Assembly: GCF_002906255.1 (NCBI RefSeq)
Contig: NZ_POTC01000001.1
Span: forward strand, 1-64,000
From: Novacetimonas maltaceti
GTDB taxonomy: Bacteria > Pseudomonadota > Alphaproteobacteria > Acetobacterales > Acetobacteraceae
Direction: 5' to 3'
Length of the DNA stretch: 64,000 nucleotides
The notes beneath the pieces are model-generated. The model ran no database searches and was not told where the DNA came from. It saw nothing but the letters and a program-made list of their open reading frames with translations. Positions 17,208-26,359 of the stretch are shown here, piece by piece. How positions within the stretch are numbered: the first letter of the stretch is position 1; each line of letters begins with the position of its first letter. The position numbers and the translations under genes were made by a program.

Positions 17208-18440
17208 ATGTCCGCAGTCCCTCCCCCTTATGCCAGTCCCGTTCGGGAGGCCGCGTCGGCAGCGGCGCTGACCGATGATGAACGCAGCCGCATCCTTGCG
17301 AAATCGGCGCAGTTCGCCCCCCCTTCGGCCGTGCTGCCGGACGGGCGGCGTGAACTGGTGGGGCTGTCGCGGGAGGAACTGACGGAAATCCTGCTGGAAA
17401 TCGGGGAAAAGCCCTTCCGCACCAAGCAGTTGTGGCACTGGATCTACCATCAGGGTGTGACCGACTTTTCCCGCATGAGTTCGATTGCCAAGCCCCTGCA
17501 GGAAAAGCTGGCGGAGCGTTTCGTCGTCAGCCGCCCGCAGGCGGCGACCGTCCAGACGTCGAGCGACGAGACCCGTAAATTCCTGTTCCGTTTCCGCGAC
17601 GGGCAGGAGGCGGAGACCGTCTATATCCCCGACCGGCGCGAAGACCGGGGGGCCGTGTGCATTTCGTCGCAGGTTGGCTGCACGCTGTCGTGCACCTTCT
17701 GCCATACCGGAACGCAGGGGTTGGTGCGCAACCTCGGTGCTGCGGAAATCGTAGGCCAGTTCATGGCCGCGCGCGACAGCTATGGCGAATGGCCCAGCCC
17801 CAAGGGGGAGACGCCGCGCCTTTTGTCCACCATCGTGCTGATGGGCATGGGCGAGCCGCTGTACAATTATGAAAACATCGCCAAGGCCATGAAGATCATC
17901 ATGGATGGCGAAGGGATCGGCCTGTCGCGGCGGCGCATCACCCTGTCCACGTCCGGTGTCATCCCGATGATGGACCAGTGTGGCGACGAACTCGGCATCA
18001 ACCTCGCCATTTCGCTGCATGCGGTGCGTGACGACCTGCGCGATGAACTTGTGCCGCTGAACCGCAAATATCCCATCGCCGACCTGATCGCCGCATGCCG
18101 CCGGTACCCGGCCGCCAGTAACGCCCGGCGCATCACATTTGAATACATCATGCTGCGTGGCGTGAACGATAGCGAGGCCGATGCACGCGAACTGGTGCGC
18201 CTGATCGCCGGCATCCCGGCCAAGGTCAACCTGATTCCGTTCAACCCGTGGCCCGGCAGCAGGTTCCAGCCCTCCACGCGCGAACAGCTGGACCGTTTTG
18301 CGAATATTGTCATGGATGCCGGCTTCGCCTCCCCCATCCGCATGCCGCGCGGGCGTGATATCCTTGCCGCGTGCGGGCAGTTGCGCACCGAAAGCCAGCG
18401 CGCGCGCCGACAGCCTGCCGCGACCACGGGCGACGCCTGA
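17208..18440 (+). CDS. rlmN: Dual-specificity RNA methyltransferase RlmN
   Basis: A 410-residue radical-SAM enzyme that methylates C2 of A2503 in 23S rRNA and A37 in some tRNAs. It has the KPFRTKQLWHWIY-type N-terminal domain, the iron-sulfur motif CTLSCTFC (C-x3-C-x2-C), GMGEPLYNYENI and LSTSGVIP. The methyl-carrying Cys is expected near the C-terminus, in RGRDILAACGQL. The start at 17208 has a modest AAGG upstream. The repeat in the preceding gap separates it from tlyA. Confidence 0.96.
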   Translation: MSAVPPPYASPVREAASAAALTDDERSRILAKSAQFAPPSAVLPDGRRELVGLSREELTEILLEIGEKPFRTKQLWHWIYHQGVTDFSRMSSIAKPLQEKLAERFVVSRPQAATVQTSSDETRKFLFRFRDGQEAETVYIPDRREDRGAVCISSQVGCTLSCTFCHTGTQGLVRNLGAAEIVGQFMAARDSYGEWPSPKGETPRLLSTIVLMGMGEPLYNYENIAKAMKIIMDGEGIGLSRRRITLSTSGVIPMMDQCGDELGINLAISLHAVRDDLRDELVPLNRKYPIADLIAACRRYPAASNARRITFEYIMLRGVNDSEADARELVRLIAGIPAKVNLIPFNPWPGSRFQPSTREQLDRFANIVMDAGFASPIRMPRGRDILAACGQLRTESQRARRQPAATTGDA

Positions 18441-18534
18441 CGCCGGGGGCATGGGCGCATGACTTCGTGGCGGGGCGGATAAAACCTGTCCTCGCTGCTG
18501 GTCGTGGGCGCGTGGGGATGCTAGGACGGCATGC

Positions 18535-18554
18535 TGCCGACAGGGTGGTCGGCA
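18535..18554 (+). promoter_or_regulatory. Hairpin in the argG leader
   Basis: TGCCGAC and GTCGGCA form a 7-bp stem around AGGGTG, 38 bp before the argG start codon. It could be a terminator of the previous unit or an mRNA leader structure. The T-rich AATTTTCAGTTTTG follows about 5 bases later. No peptide leader or known riboswitch is recognised. Confidence 0.35.
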
Positions 18555-18591
18555 GGAAATTTTCAGTTTTGTCGACAGGAGACCTCTCCCC

Positions 18592-19821
18592 ATGGCCGCC
18601 AAGGACGTCAAGAAGGTTGTGCTCGCCTATTCAGGCGGTCTCGATACGTCCGTGATTCTTCGATGGTTACAGACCGCGTATGGCTGCGAAGTCGTAACCT
18701 TTACCGCCGACCTTGGTCAGGGCGAGGAACTGGAACCCGCGCGCAAGAAGGCCGAGATGTTCGGCGTGAAGGAAATCTTCGTCGAGGATCTCCGCGAGAC
18801 GTTCGTCAAGGACTTCGTCTTCCCGATGTTCCGGGCGAATGCGCTGTATGAAGGCCAGTACCTGCTGGGCACCTCCATCGCGCGCCCGCTGATCGCGCAG
18901 CGCCAGATCGAGATCGCCGAGCAGGTCGGCGCCGACGCCGTGGCGCATGGCGCGACCGGCAAGGGCAATGACCAGGTCCGCTTTGAACTGGCCTATTACG
19001 CGCTGAAGCCCGACATCACCGTGATCGCCCCGTGGCGCGAATGGGACCTGACGTCGCGCACGAAGCTGCTTGCCTTTGCCGAGGAACACCAGATCCCCAT
19101 CGCCAAGGACAAGCGCGGCGAGGCCCCCTTCTCCGTCGATGCCAACCTGCTGCATTCCTCGTCCGAGGGGAAGCTGCTTGAGGACCCGGCGGTCGGACCT
19201 GACGAGATCGTCTTCCAGCGCACCATCTCCCCCGAGGCGGCCCCCGACAAGGCGACGGAAATCACGATCGATTTCGTCTCCGGCGATCCGGTTGCGCTGA
19301 ATGGGGAAACCCTGTCGCCCGCGACGCTGCTGACGCGCCTGAATGAACTGGGCCGGGCGAATGGCATCGGGCGTCTGGACCTGGTGGAAAATCGTTTTGT
19401 CGGCATGAAGTCGCGCGGCATCTATGAAACGCCGGGCGGCACGATCCTGCTGACCGCGCACCGCAGCATCGAGAGCATCACGCTCGACCGCGAGGCGATG
19501 CACCTCAAGGACAGCCTGATGCCCCGCTATGCGGAGATCATCTATAACGGGCTGTGGTTCTCCCCGGAGCGGCGGATGCTCCAGGCCCTGATCGACCAGA
19601 GCCAGCATTCGGTAAGCGGGCGCGTGCGGCTGAAGCTGTACAAGGGCAACGTGATCTGCGTTGGTCGCGAAAGCCCCAACAGCCTGTATGACACGCGCGT
19701 CGTCACGTTCGAGGATGACGAGGGTGCGTACAATCAGGCCGATGCACAGGGCTTCATCCGCCTGAACGCCCTGCGCCTGCGCCTTGGCGCCAAGATCGGC
19801 CGTCGTGGCGGCGCCCTTTGA
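18592..19821 (+). CDS. argG: Argininosuccinate synthase
   Basis: A 409-residue cytosolic enzyme that joins citrulline and aspartate using ATP in arginine biosynthesis. The N-terminal ATP pyrophosphatase motif reads [18 protein letters not shown]. Further family features are [26 protein letters not shown] and the [15 protein letters not shown] segment in the C-terminal oligomerisation domain. A GACAGGAG sequence just upstream acts as ribosome binding site for the ATG at 18592. No other arg gene is adjacent. Length is normal for the family. Confidence 0.98.
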   Translation: MAAKDVKKVVLAYSGGLDTSVILRWLQTAYGCEVVTFTADLGQGEELEPARKKAEMFGVKEIFVEDLRETFVKDFVFPMFRANALYEGQYLLGTSIARPLIAQRQIEIAEQVGADAVAHGATGKGNDQVRFELAYYALKPDITVIAPWREWDLTSRTKLLAFAEEHQIPIAKDKRGEAPFSVDANLLHSSSEGKLLEDPAVGPDEIVFQRTISPEAAPDKATEITIDFVSGDPVALNGETLSPATLLTRLNELGRANGIGRLDLVENRFVGMKSRGIYETPGGTILLTAHRSIESITLDREAMHLKDSLMPRYAEIIYNGLWFSPERRMLQALIDQSQHSVSGRVRLKLYKGNVICVGRESPNSLYDTRVVTFEDDEGAYNQADAQGFIRLNALRLRLGAKIGRRGGAL

Positions 19822-19862
19822 GGAGTCGCGCCGTTCATTTCCATTCCATCAACCGAGGTGTC

Positions 19863-20357
19863 ATGAAACGTTTTTCACGCGTCATTCCCTTTCTTCTGGC
19901 GACTGCGCTGGCGGTACCGCTGGTGGCATGTGGCGGCAGCAAAAAAGAAGATGAGCCCGAACTGACGCCTGCGCAGTTCATGGCAAACGTGAAGACGCAG
20001 CCCGGCGTGAAGGTCCTGCCGGACGGACTGGCGTACAAGGTGCTGAAGTCCGGGCCGAAGGACGGGGCGCAGCCCACGGTCAATGACAGCGTCATGGTCA
20101 TCTATGAAGGCCGCCTGCCTGATGGCGGGATCTTTGACAGTTCGGACCAGCACGGGCATGGCGCCTACATGCAGATGCCGCTGGAAATGGTCATCAAGGG
20201 CTGGCAGGAAGCCGTGCCCATGATGCATGTGGGTGACGTCTGGATGCTCTATGTCCCGCCGGAACTGGCCTATGGGCACAAGTCGATGGGAATCATCCAG
20301 CCTGACAGCCCGCTGATCTTCAAGATCCAGCTCCTCGGTGTCGCGCGCTCCCACTGA
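19863..20357 (+). CDS. FKBP-type peptidyl-prolyl isomerase, lipoprotein
   Basis: A 164-residue protein. Its N-terminal signal MKRFSRVIPFLLATALAVP ends in the lipobox LVAC (Cys23), so it should be lipid-anchored in the cell envelope. A short linker is followed by one FKBP domain with VMVIYEGRLPDGGIFDSS, IKGWQEAVPMM, VGDVWMLYVPPELAYG and PLIFKIQLL. It likely assists folding of periplasmic or outer-membrane proteins by proline isomerisation. The start is the ATG after a 41-bp gap from argG. A strong hairpin terminator follows at 20391. Confidence 0.93.
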   Translation: MKRFSRVIPFLLATALAVPLVACGGSKKEDEPELTPAQFMANVKTQPGVKVLPDGLAYKVLKSGPKDGAQPTVNDSVMVIYEGRLPDGGIFDSSDQHGHGAYMQMPLEMVIKGWQEAVPMMHVGDVWMLYVPPELAYGHKSMGIIQPDSPLIFKIQLLGVARSH

Positions 20358-20390
20358 GGGAGGCCGACTGGCAGGGACACCGGTTTTGGA

Positions 20391-20424
20391 AACGCCATCA
20401 GGGTCAGCCCTGGTGGCGTTTTTC
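20391..20424 (+). terminator. Rho-independent terminator after the FKBP gene
   Basis: AACGCCATCAGGG and CCCTGGTGGCGTT form a long stem (one G-T pair or mismatch) around TCAG, followed directly by TTTTTC. It is a convincing intrinsic terminator for argG/FKBP transcripts. Confidence 0.85.
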
Positions 20425-20459
20425 GTATCCCTTCCCGGCCGCTGGCGGTATCGTTGGGC

Positions 20460-20945
20460 ATGTTGACTTTTCCAGACATGCCGCGCCTCGCGAAAGGCAT
20501 GATTCTTCTCTGTCTCGGGACATTTTCGCTGGCGGCCTGTTCGGGCAAGCATGAAGGTGCCGCGCGCTACCGTACCAACTGTGGCATCTGCCATCATAAT
20601 GGCGAGGGCATGAAAGGTGAGATCCCGCCCCTGATCGGGCGGATCGACCTGATCGGGTCCTCTGCCGAAGGGCGGCATTACCTGGCGGATGTCCTGCTCA
20701 ATGGTCTGAATGGACCGCTCGACATCCGCAGCGTGCATTACAATTTTTCGATGCCATCGTTTCGCACGCGGCTGTCGGACCATGAAATCGCGTCCATCCT
20801 CACCTATCTTGCGGCGCGTGGGGATTCACCGACCCCGCCGGTCTTTACTGCTGAGGAAATCGCGGCCGTGCGGGCGCATCCCATTCCCACCAGCGCGGTG
20901 GCGGAGGAGCGGCGCCGGCTTGATCAGATTCATCGCCTCCCCTGA
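20460..20945 (+). CDS. c-type cytochrome, putative lipoprotein
   Basis: A 161-residue envelope protein with one haem-binding motif, CGICHH (Cys41, Cys44, His45), and a distal Met candidate in FSMPSF, the usual axial ligand arrangement of class I cytochromes c. A hydrophobic N-terminus ends in LAAC (lipobox, Cys27). The second half has YNFSMPSF and [15 protein letters not shown], the normal C-terminal helix. Probably a membrane-attached electron carrier for periplasmic dehydrogenases. ATG 20460 is used here; 20478 is possible. Its TGA overlaps the trpS ATG (TGATG). Confidence 0.85.
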   Translation: MLTFPDMPRLAKGMILLCLGTFSLAACSGKHEGAARYRTNCGICHHNGEGMKGEIPPLIGRIDLIGSSAEGRHYLADVLLNGLNGPLDIRSVHYNFSMPSFRTRLSDHEIASILTYLAARGDSPTPPVFTAEEIAAVRAHPIPTSAVAEERRRLDQIHRLP

Positions 20946-21988
20946 TGTCAACGCGCTTGACGTATGGGCGCGAAAGAGCGGAAAACAGCGGGATGCGACG
21001 CATATTTTCCGGCATCCAGCCGACTGGAATTCCGCAGCTTGGCAACTATCTCGGTGCGATACGCAACTGGGTTGGGCTGCAACGTGACAATGAATGCATA
21101 TTCTGCCTTGTGGACATGCATGCCATCACCGTCTGGCAGGACCCTGCGGCCCTGCGCGAACAGACGCTGGCGCAGACGGCTGTCCTGCTGGCCTCGGGCA
21201 TTGATGTGCAGCGTCACATCCTGTTCAACCAGTCCGCCGTGACGGCGCATGCGCGTCTTGCGTGGATATTCAACTGTGTGGCGCGCCTTGGCTGGCTGAA
21301 CCGTATGACGCAGTTCAAGGACAAGGCGGGCAAGGACCGTGAAAACCATTCGGCGGGTCTGTATGTCTATCCCGACCTGATGGCGGCCGACATCCTGACC
21401 TACAAGGCGACGGCGGTGCCCGTGGGCGATGACCAGCGCCAGCATCTGGAACTGACCAACGATATCGCACAGAAATTCAACCATGATTACGGGCTGGACT
21501 TCTTTCCTATCGTCGAGGCGCTGATCCCGCCGCAGGGCGCACGGATCATGAGCCTGCGTGACGGCACGAAGAAGATGTCCAAGTCCGACCCTTCGGCCCA
21601 GAGCCGGATCGAGATGACGGATGATGCCGATACGATCGCGCTGAAGATCCGTCGGGCGAAGACCGACCCCGAACCCCTCCCTGCTGAGGAATCCGGCCTT
21701 GAAAACCGGCCCGAGGCCCGTAACCTCGTGACGATCTATGCCACCTTGCAGCAGTGCAGCATTCAGGATGTGCTGAACCAGCATGGTGGCGAAGGGTTTG
21801 GCCCGTTCAAGAAGGCGCTGACCGATGTGCTGGTGCAGCATATCGCCCCCATCGCGGACGAGACGACGCGCCTGCTGAAAGAACCGGGTTTCCTGCGCGA
21901 TACGCTGCGTGACGGTGCGCGCCGCGCCAACGTGATTGCCGAACCCATCGTGGCCGAGGCGGAAGCCCTCGTCGGGTTTCTGAAATAA
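20945..21988 (+). CDS. trpS: Tryptophan--tRNA ligase
   Basis: A class I aminoacyl-tRNA synthetase that charges tRNA-Trp. The conserved [20 protein letters not shown] start contains the HIGH-like signature, with Gln-Leu-Gly-Asn rather than the usual His-Leu-Gly-Asn; KKMSKSDPS is the KMSKS loop and [12 protein letters not shown] binds tryptophan. The ATG at 20945 gives 347 residues and overlaps the cytochrome stop; the ATG at 20993 (MRRIFSGIQ) gives a typical family N-terminus and 331 residues, and could be the true start. Confidence 0.95.
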   Translation: MSTRLTYGRERAENSGMRRIFSGIQPTGIPQLGNYLGAIRNWVGLQRDNECIFCLVDMHAITVWQDPAALREQTLAQTAVLLASGIDVQRHILFNQSAVTAHARLAWIFNCVARLGWLNRMTQFKDKAGKDRENHSAGLYVYPDLMAADILTYKATAVPVGDDQRQHLELTNDIAQKFNHDYGLDFFPIVEALIPPQGARIMSLRDGTKKMSKSDPSAQSRIEMTDDADTIALKIRRAKTDPEPLPAEESGLENRPEARNLVTIYATLQQCSIQDVLNQHGGEGFGPFKKALTDVLVQHIAPIADETTRLLKEPGFLRDTLRDGARRANVIAEPIVAEAEALVGFLK

Positions 21989-22004
21989 CCACAAGGAGCA
22001 TGCC

Positions 22005-22424
22005 ATGCGTCAGGAACTGCACACCCTGCATGTCAGGACGCATGGCAAGGGGCTGGTGCCCATCACCCGTCCCGTCATCGACTGGGTTGCATCCACCGGG
22101 ATCGGCACCGGTCTGCTGACGCTATGGTGCCGGCATACCTCGGCCAGCCTGACCGTGCAGGAAAATGCCGATCCCACGGTGCGCGAGGATATTGCCCGTT
22201 ATTTCGAGGCGCTGGTACCCGAAGACCCGTCGCGCTACATCCATGATGATGAAGGGCCGGATGACATGCCTGCCCACCTGCGCACCATGCTGACCAACAC
22301 GCAACTTTCGATCCCTGTCGCGGACGGGTGTCCCGTGCTGGGCACGTGGCAGGGCCTGTATCTGTTCGAACACAGGCGCATGGCCCATCGGCGTGACATT
22401 GTGCTGCACATCATCGGCGCCTGA
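22005..22424 (+). CDS. yjbQ: YjbQ family protein (UPF0047, secondary thiamine-phosphate synthase-like)
   Basis: A 139-residue protein of the YjbQ/UPF0047 fold. Motifs include GLLTLWCRHTSASLTVQENAD, with the conserved His and Thr-Ser-Ala-Ser region, then RYIHDDEGPDDMPAHLR and LGTWQGLYLFEHR. Some members make thiamine phosphate weakly in vitro; the physiological role is not settled. AAGGAG just upstream (ACAAGGAGCATGCC, spacing about 7) supports the ATG at 22005, 16 bp after trpS, so it is likely co-transcribed. Confidence 0.92.
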   Translation: MRQELHTLHVRTHGKGLVPITRPVIDWVASTGIGTGLLTLWCRHTSASLTVQENADPTVREDIARYFEALVPEDPSRYIHDDEGPDDMPAHLRTMLTNTQLSIPVADGCPVLGTWQGLYLFEHRRMAHRRDIVLHIIGA

Positions 22425-22429
22425 TATGC

Positions 22430-22452
22430 CAGCGGGCATGAGCCCGCCGGTG
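22430..22452. terminator. Possible bidirectional hairpin between yjbQ and fghA
   Basis: CCAGCGGGC and GCCCGCCGG pair with one mismatch around ATGA, between two convergent genes. There is no clear T run. Confidence 0.4.
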
Positions 22453-22456
22453 TCGT

Positions 22457-23347
22457 TTATCGGGCAGGTGTGCCGTTCAGGATCGCGGCATGGTGGCGGA
22501 CATGGTCCTCGATAAAGGACTGGATGAACCAGTAGGAATGGTCGTATCCCGCATGCAGGCGCAGGTCCAGCGCCTGCCCGGCGGTGGCCGCCGCGTCACG
22601 GAACAGGTCCGGACGCAACTGGTCATGCAGGAACTGGTCCGCCTCCCCCTGATCGATCAGGATGGTGGTGGGATGGGTATGACCCACCCCCAGCAGCAGT
22701 GTTGCGTCATGCGCGGCCCATGTGGCGCGGTCGGCCCCGAGATAGGTGGAAAATGCCTTCTCCCCCCACGGCACGATGGCCGGATGGACAATCGGGGCAA
22801 AGGCGGAGACCGATTTCCATTTCTGCGGTGCACGCAGGGCATGGACCAGCGCGCCGTGCCCGCCCATGGAATGTCCCATGATCCCGCGGCGTGATCCATC
22901 CAGTGCGAACAGTCGTTCCGTAAGGCTGGGCAGCTCCTCGCCCACATAGGTTCCCATGCGGTAATGCGCATCCCATGGCGCGCGCGTGGCGTCGAGGTAG
23001 AAGCCTGCGCCGGTGCCAAGGTCGTAGGCATCGTCTTCGCCCGGCACCCCTGCCCCGCGCGGCGAGGTATCGGTCGCCACCAGCGCAATGCCATGGCGTG
23101 CGGCAAAGCGGATGGCGTTGGACTTGATCAGGAACGTCTCCTCGGTGCAGGTCAGGCCCGCAAGCAGGTGAATGACCGGCACGCGTTCCGCCATGCTGGC
23201 CCCTGCTGGCATGAATACGGCGAAACGCGCCTCCAGCCCCAGCGCGTGGGAGGCATGGCTGTAGAAGCCGACCCGGCCGCCACAGCACGCATGTTCCGCA
23301 CGGATCGTCAGTTCCCCGCCCGGATCGGACAGCATCGCGGCATCCAT
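22457..23347 (-). CDS. fghA: S-formylglutathione hydrolase
   Basis: A 296-residue esterase D-type alpha/beta hydrolase that converts S-formylglutathione to formate and glutathione, the second step of glutathione-dependent formaldehyde oxidation. The nucleophile elbow is GHSMGGHG with Ser160; the other triad residues are likely the Asp of DQGEADQF and the His of GYDHSYWF. HLLAGLTCTEETF is the family oxyanion segment. It starts 2 bp after the class III ADH gene, so the two form one operon and one pathway. Confidence 0.96.
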   Translation of the reverse strand: MDAAMLSDPGGELTIRAEHACCGGRVGFYSHASHALGLEARFAVFMPAGASMAERVPVIHLLAGLTCTEETFLIKSNAIRFAARHGIALVATDTSPRGAGVPGEDDAYDLGTGAGFYLDATRAPWDAHYRMGTYVGEELPSLTERLFALDGSRRGIMGHSMGGHGALVHALRAPQKWKSVSAFAPIVHPAIVPWGEKAFSTYLGADRATWAAHDATLLLGVGHTHPTTILIDQGEADQFLHDQLRPDLFRDAAATAGQALDLRLHAGYDHSYWFIQSFIEDHVRHHAAILNGTPAR

Positions 23348-23349
23348 GG

Positions 23350-24465
23350 TCAGAATTCGACCACGGTGCGGATGCTTTCGCCGCGCGCCATCATGTCAAA
23401 GCCTTCATTGATGCGCTCCAGCGGCAGGCGATGGGTGATCAGGTCGTCGATGTCGATGCGGTTTTCCATGTACCAGTCCACGATCTTCGGCACGTCGGTG
23501 CGCCCGCGCGCGCCACCGAAGGCCGAGCCGATCCAGCGCCGCCCGGTTACAAGCTGGAACGGGCGCGTGCTGATTTCCTGTCCCGCGCCCGCAACGCCGA
23601 TGATGGTGGACACGCCCCATCCCCGGTGTGCGCATTCCAGCGCCTGACGCATCAGGGTGGGATTGCCGACACATTCAAAGGAATAGTCCGCCCCGCCCCC
23701 GGTCAGTTCGACCAGGTGCCCGACGATGTCACCATCGGGGCCAAGGTCATTCGGGTTGACGAAGTCGGTCATGCCGAATTTGCGGGCGATGGCTTCGCGC
23801 GCGGGGTTGATGTCTACGCCGATGATCCTGTCCGCGCCCACCATCTTCGCGCCCTGTATGACGTTCAGGCCGATCCCGCCCAGCCCGAAGACCACGACGG
23901 AGGCCCCGGCCTCCACCTTGGCGGTGAACAGGACCGCGCCGATGCCGGTGGTCACCCCGCAGCCGATATAGAACACCTTGTCGAAGGGCGCGTCGGGGCG
24001 GATTTTCGCCAGCGCGATTTCAGGCAGCACCGTATAGTTCGCAAATGTCGAGCAGCCCATGTAGTGGTGGATCGGCTGTCCCCTGAACGAAAAGCGCGAC
24101 GTTCCGTCGGGCATCAGGCCCTTGCCCTGGGTTGCACGGATGGCGGTGCACAGGTTCGTCTTGCGCGACAGGCACGACTTGCATTCGCGGCATTCGGGGG
24201 TATAGAGCGGGATGACATGGTCGCCCGGCTTCAGGTGGCGCACGCCCGGCCCGACCTCGACCACGACGCCGGCGCCTTCATGGCCAAGGATTGCGGGAAA
24301 CAATCCTTCGGGATCGGCGCCGGAGAGGGTGTACTTGTCAGTATGGCACAGGCCGGTCGCCTTGATTTCCACCAGAACCTCGCCCTCGCGCGGCCCTTCG
24401 AGCTGCACGGTCTCGATTTCCAGCGGTTTCCCTGCTTCGAACGCAACGGCGGCCCTGACATCCAT
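23350..24465 (-). CDS. frmA: S-(hydroxymethyl)glutathione dehydrogenase / class III alcohol dehydrogenase
   Basis: A 371-residue zinc medium-chain dehydrogenase that oxidises S-hydroxymethylglutathione with NAD+. Catalytic zinc ligands are Cys40 (GLCHTD) and His62-Glu63 (GHEGAG); the structural zinc cysteines are 92, 95, 98 and 106 in ECRECKSC...NLC. The NAD fold has [17 protein letters not shown] and ends its beta strand at IGVDIN. The ATG at 24465 ([12 protein letters not shown]) gives the standard length. No FrmR-type regulator gene is next to it; upstream is a 244-bp divergent spacer shared with the bestrophin gene. Confidence 0.97.
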   Translation of the reverse strand: MDVRAAVAFEAGKPLEIETVQLEGPREGEVLVEIKATGLCHTDKYTLSGADPEGLFPAILGHEGAGVVVEVGPGVRHLKPGDHVIPLYTPECRECKSCLSRKTNLCTAIRATQGKGLMPDGTSRFSFRGQPIHHYMGCSTFANYTVLPEIALAKIRPDAPFDKVFYIGCGVTTGIGAVLFTAKVEAGASVVVFGLGGIGLNVIQGAKMVGADRIIGVDINPAREAIARKFGMTDFVNPNDLGPDGDIVGHLVELTGGGADYSFECVGNPTLMRQALECAHRGWGVSTIIGVAGAGQEISTRPFQLVTGRRWIGSAFGGARGRTDVPKIVDWYMENRIDIDDLITHRLPLERINEGFDMMARGESIRTVVEF

Positions 24466-24709
24466 GATCTGTAAACCCTTTTCCAGCAAGATAAAGTGAC
24501 GGGTGGCGGGGACACATAAGAAACGCCCGACGCCCCTTGCGTCAATGTCGATACGACAGTGTGGGCGTGTGTGGCGGGTATTACAAATCATGCAATCGTG
24601 AGGGCGGGACGTTTCCCCCCATGCCGATATGGTATGTGCGGAAACCATGGTACGGGCCATCCGGTCCGTGCCATTTCCATCGACCCCATCATTTCAGGAC
24701 ATTGCCCAG

Positions 24710-25585
24710 ATGATCGTGAATCGCCGGATCGGACTGTGGATACTCATGCGCGAGAGCCTGCTGTCGCTCGTGCTGCTGTGCGCGTGGGATGTGGTGGTTG
24801 TCGTCATGTTCCAGATCTATCATCAGGACTGGATGGAGCAGCCGACGCTGCCGATCTCCCTGATCGGCTCGGCGCTGGTGCTGTTCATGAGCTTCCGCAA
24901 CAACACGGCCTACAACCGCTGGTGGGAGGCGCGCACCCTGTGGGGGGCGGTCACCAACAACAGCCGTTCCTTCGGGCGCCAGGTCGGGACGATCCTGCGC
25001 GGCAGCCCGGAACTGGCGCGTGCGATGGCGGCCTATCCGCATGCGCTGCGCGGCGCGCTGGGCCGCATCGACACGATGGAGGATGTCAGGCGTCTCCTGC
25101 CCGAAGAGATGCTGCGCGGGATCGAGGGACGCGCCAACATCCCGGCGGCGATCCTGTTCCAGCTGGGCCTCGGCGTTGACGCCCGTGCCCGCGCGCTGGG
25201 AATCGATGGCGCGCTGCAGGGGCAGATCGACCGCATCCTGTCGGACCTGAGCAACGCCCAGGGCGGGCTGGAGCGGATCCGCAACACGCCGCTGGCGATC
25301 CAGTTTTCCGTGCTGCCCAAGCTGGTGGCGACGGTCTTCTGCATCATCCTGCCGCTGTCGATGGTGCAGACGCTGGGATGGATCACGCCGCTGGGGTCGT
25401 CGCTGGTCGGGCTGCTGTTCGTTGCGCTGGACAAGATCGGCAGCGACCTGCAGGAACCCTTTGCCTCCACCCCGCATGGCATGCCGATGCGCACGATCGC
25501 GCGCACCATCGAAATCGACCTGCTGCAGTCATGTGGGGAAGCAGCCCCCCCTGCCCTTGCCGCCGTGCGGGGCGTGCAGAACTGA
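24710..25585 (+). CDS. Bestrophin family (UPF0187) membrane protein
   Basis: A 291-residue inner-membrane protein of the bacterial bestrophin-like family, related to anion channels. It has four main hydrophobic segments: LSLVLLCAWDVVVVVMF, PISLIGSALVLFMSF, VATVFCIILPLSMV and LVGLLFVALDKIG. The family signature FRNNTAYNRWWEARTLWG follows the second. CAGGA about 10 bases upstream favours the ATG at 24710 over 24647 or 24629. It is divergent from frmA; a functional link to formaldehyde metabolism is not implied. Confidence 0.92.
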   Translation: MIVNRRIGLWILMRESLLSLVLLCAWDVVVVVMFQIYHQDWMEQPTLPISLIGSALVLFMSFRNNTAYNRWWEARTLWGAVTNNSRSFGRQVGTILRGSPELARAMAAYPHALRGALGRIDTMEDVRRLLPEEMLRGIEGRANIPAAILFQLGLGVDARARALGIDGALQGQIDRILSDLSNAQGGLERIRNTPLAIQFSVLPKLVATVFCIILPLSMVQTLGWITPLGSSLVGLLFVALDKIGSDLQEPFASTPHGMPMRTIARTIEIDLLQSCGEAAPPALAAVRGVQN

Positions 25586-25661
25586 AAACATTTGGCGGAC
25601 ACACCCTCATGGCTTTCGATCAGTCAAGACATATGGGGAAATTTATGTTATATGACATGTC

Positions 25662-26258
25662 ATGAGCATGTTCAGAACGACCCCGAAGGGCAGTGTGACC
25701 GATGCAATGGCGCGGACCGCCGCAGCAGTGACCGCCGCCGAAGCCAAGAGCAGCAAGCCGGAAAAGGACGAGGATCCGTTCCGCGAAGGTGACGCCATCG
25801 TCTATGCGGCGCATGGCGTGGGACGGGTTGACCGGATCGGCATTGACGAGATCGCGGGAACGAAGCTGGAAATGATCCAGATTTCGTTCCCCGGCAACCA
25901 GATGACGTTGCGTATCCCCCTGTCCAAGGCCCGCAAGTCCGGCCTGCGCAAGATCGTCTCGCGTGAGATCGTGGACAAGGCCATGGCGATCATCAAGGGC
26001 AAGCCGCATGTCAGTCGTGGCATGTGGGCGCGTCGTGCCGTCGCCTATCAGGAAAAGATCAATTCGGGCGATCTGGTCCAGATTGCCGAAGTGCTGCGCG
26101 ACCTGCGCCGCAATGTCGACAGTCTCGACGGCAGCTTCAGCGAACGCAAGCTGTTCGAAGCCGCGCAGGAGCGTTTCGTGGCGGAGGTCGCTGTGCTCGA
26201 AGGCAAGGAACCCGCCATCGTGCTGGAAACGCTGACCGCCGTCATGAAGGCCGCCTGA
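25662..26258 (+). CDS. CarD family transcriptional regulator
   Basis: A 198-residue protein. After a basic, Ala-rich leader of about 35 residues comes a CarD/TRCF RNA-polymerase-interacting domain: FREGDAIVYAAHGVGRVDRI and GTKLEMIQISFPGNQMTLRIPLSKA. The helical C-terminal half has IVDKAMAIIKGKPHVSRGMWARRAVAYQEKINSGD split across residues 110-145. CarD proteins bind the polymerase beta subunit and stabilise open promoter complexes, notably at rRNA promoters. An AT-rich stretch just upstream (TATGTTATATGACAT) may hold its promoter. A strong terminator follows. Confidence 0.93.
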   Translation: MSMFRTTPKGSVTDAMARTAAAVTAAEAKSSKPEKDEDPFREGDAIVYAAHGVGRVDRIGIDEIAGTKLEMIQISFPGNQMTLRIPLSKARKSGLRKIVSREIVDKAMAIIKGKPHVSRGMWARRAVAYQEKINSGDLVQIAEVLRDLRRNVDSLDGSFSERKLFEAAQERFVAEVAVLEGKEPAIVLETLTAVMKAA

Positions 26259-26291
26259 CCTTCCTGACCCCTTCCTTGACGTCTTTCCCCC

Positions 26292-26323
26292 GCCTGCCAG
26301 GCCTTTTGCCTGGCAGGCTTTTT
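26292..26323. terminator. Strong intrinsic terminator between carD-type gene and tamB
   Basis: GCCTGCCAGG and CCTGGCAGGC form a perfect 10-bp stem around CCTTTTG, followed by TTTTTC on the plus strand. It ends transcription of the CarD gene and may also block read-through from the convergent tamB. Confidence 0.9.
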
Positions 26324-26359
26324 CATGTTCCAGACCAGTGCCCTGCCCTGGAACATGCC

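Noticed and set aside
18535-18591. Arginine-responsive riboswitch or leader peptide for argG
   Set aside because: Only a short hairpin is visible; no known riboswitch fold or arginine-rich leader frame is present.
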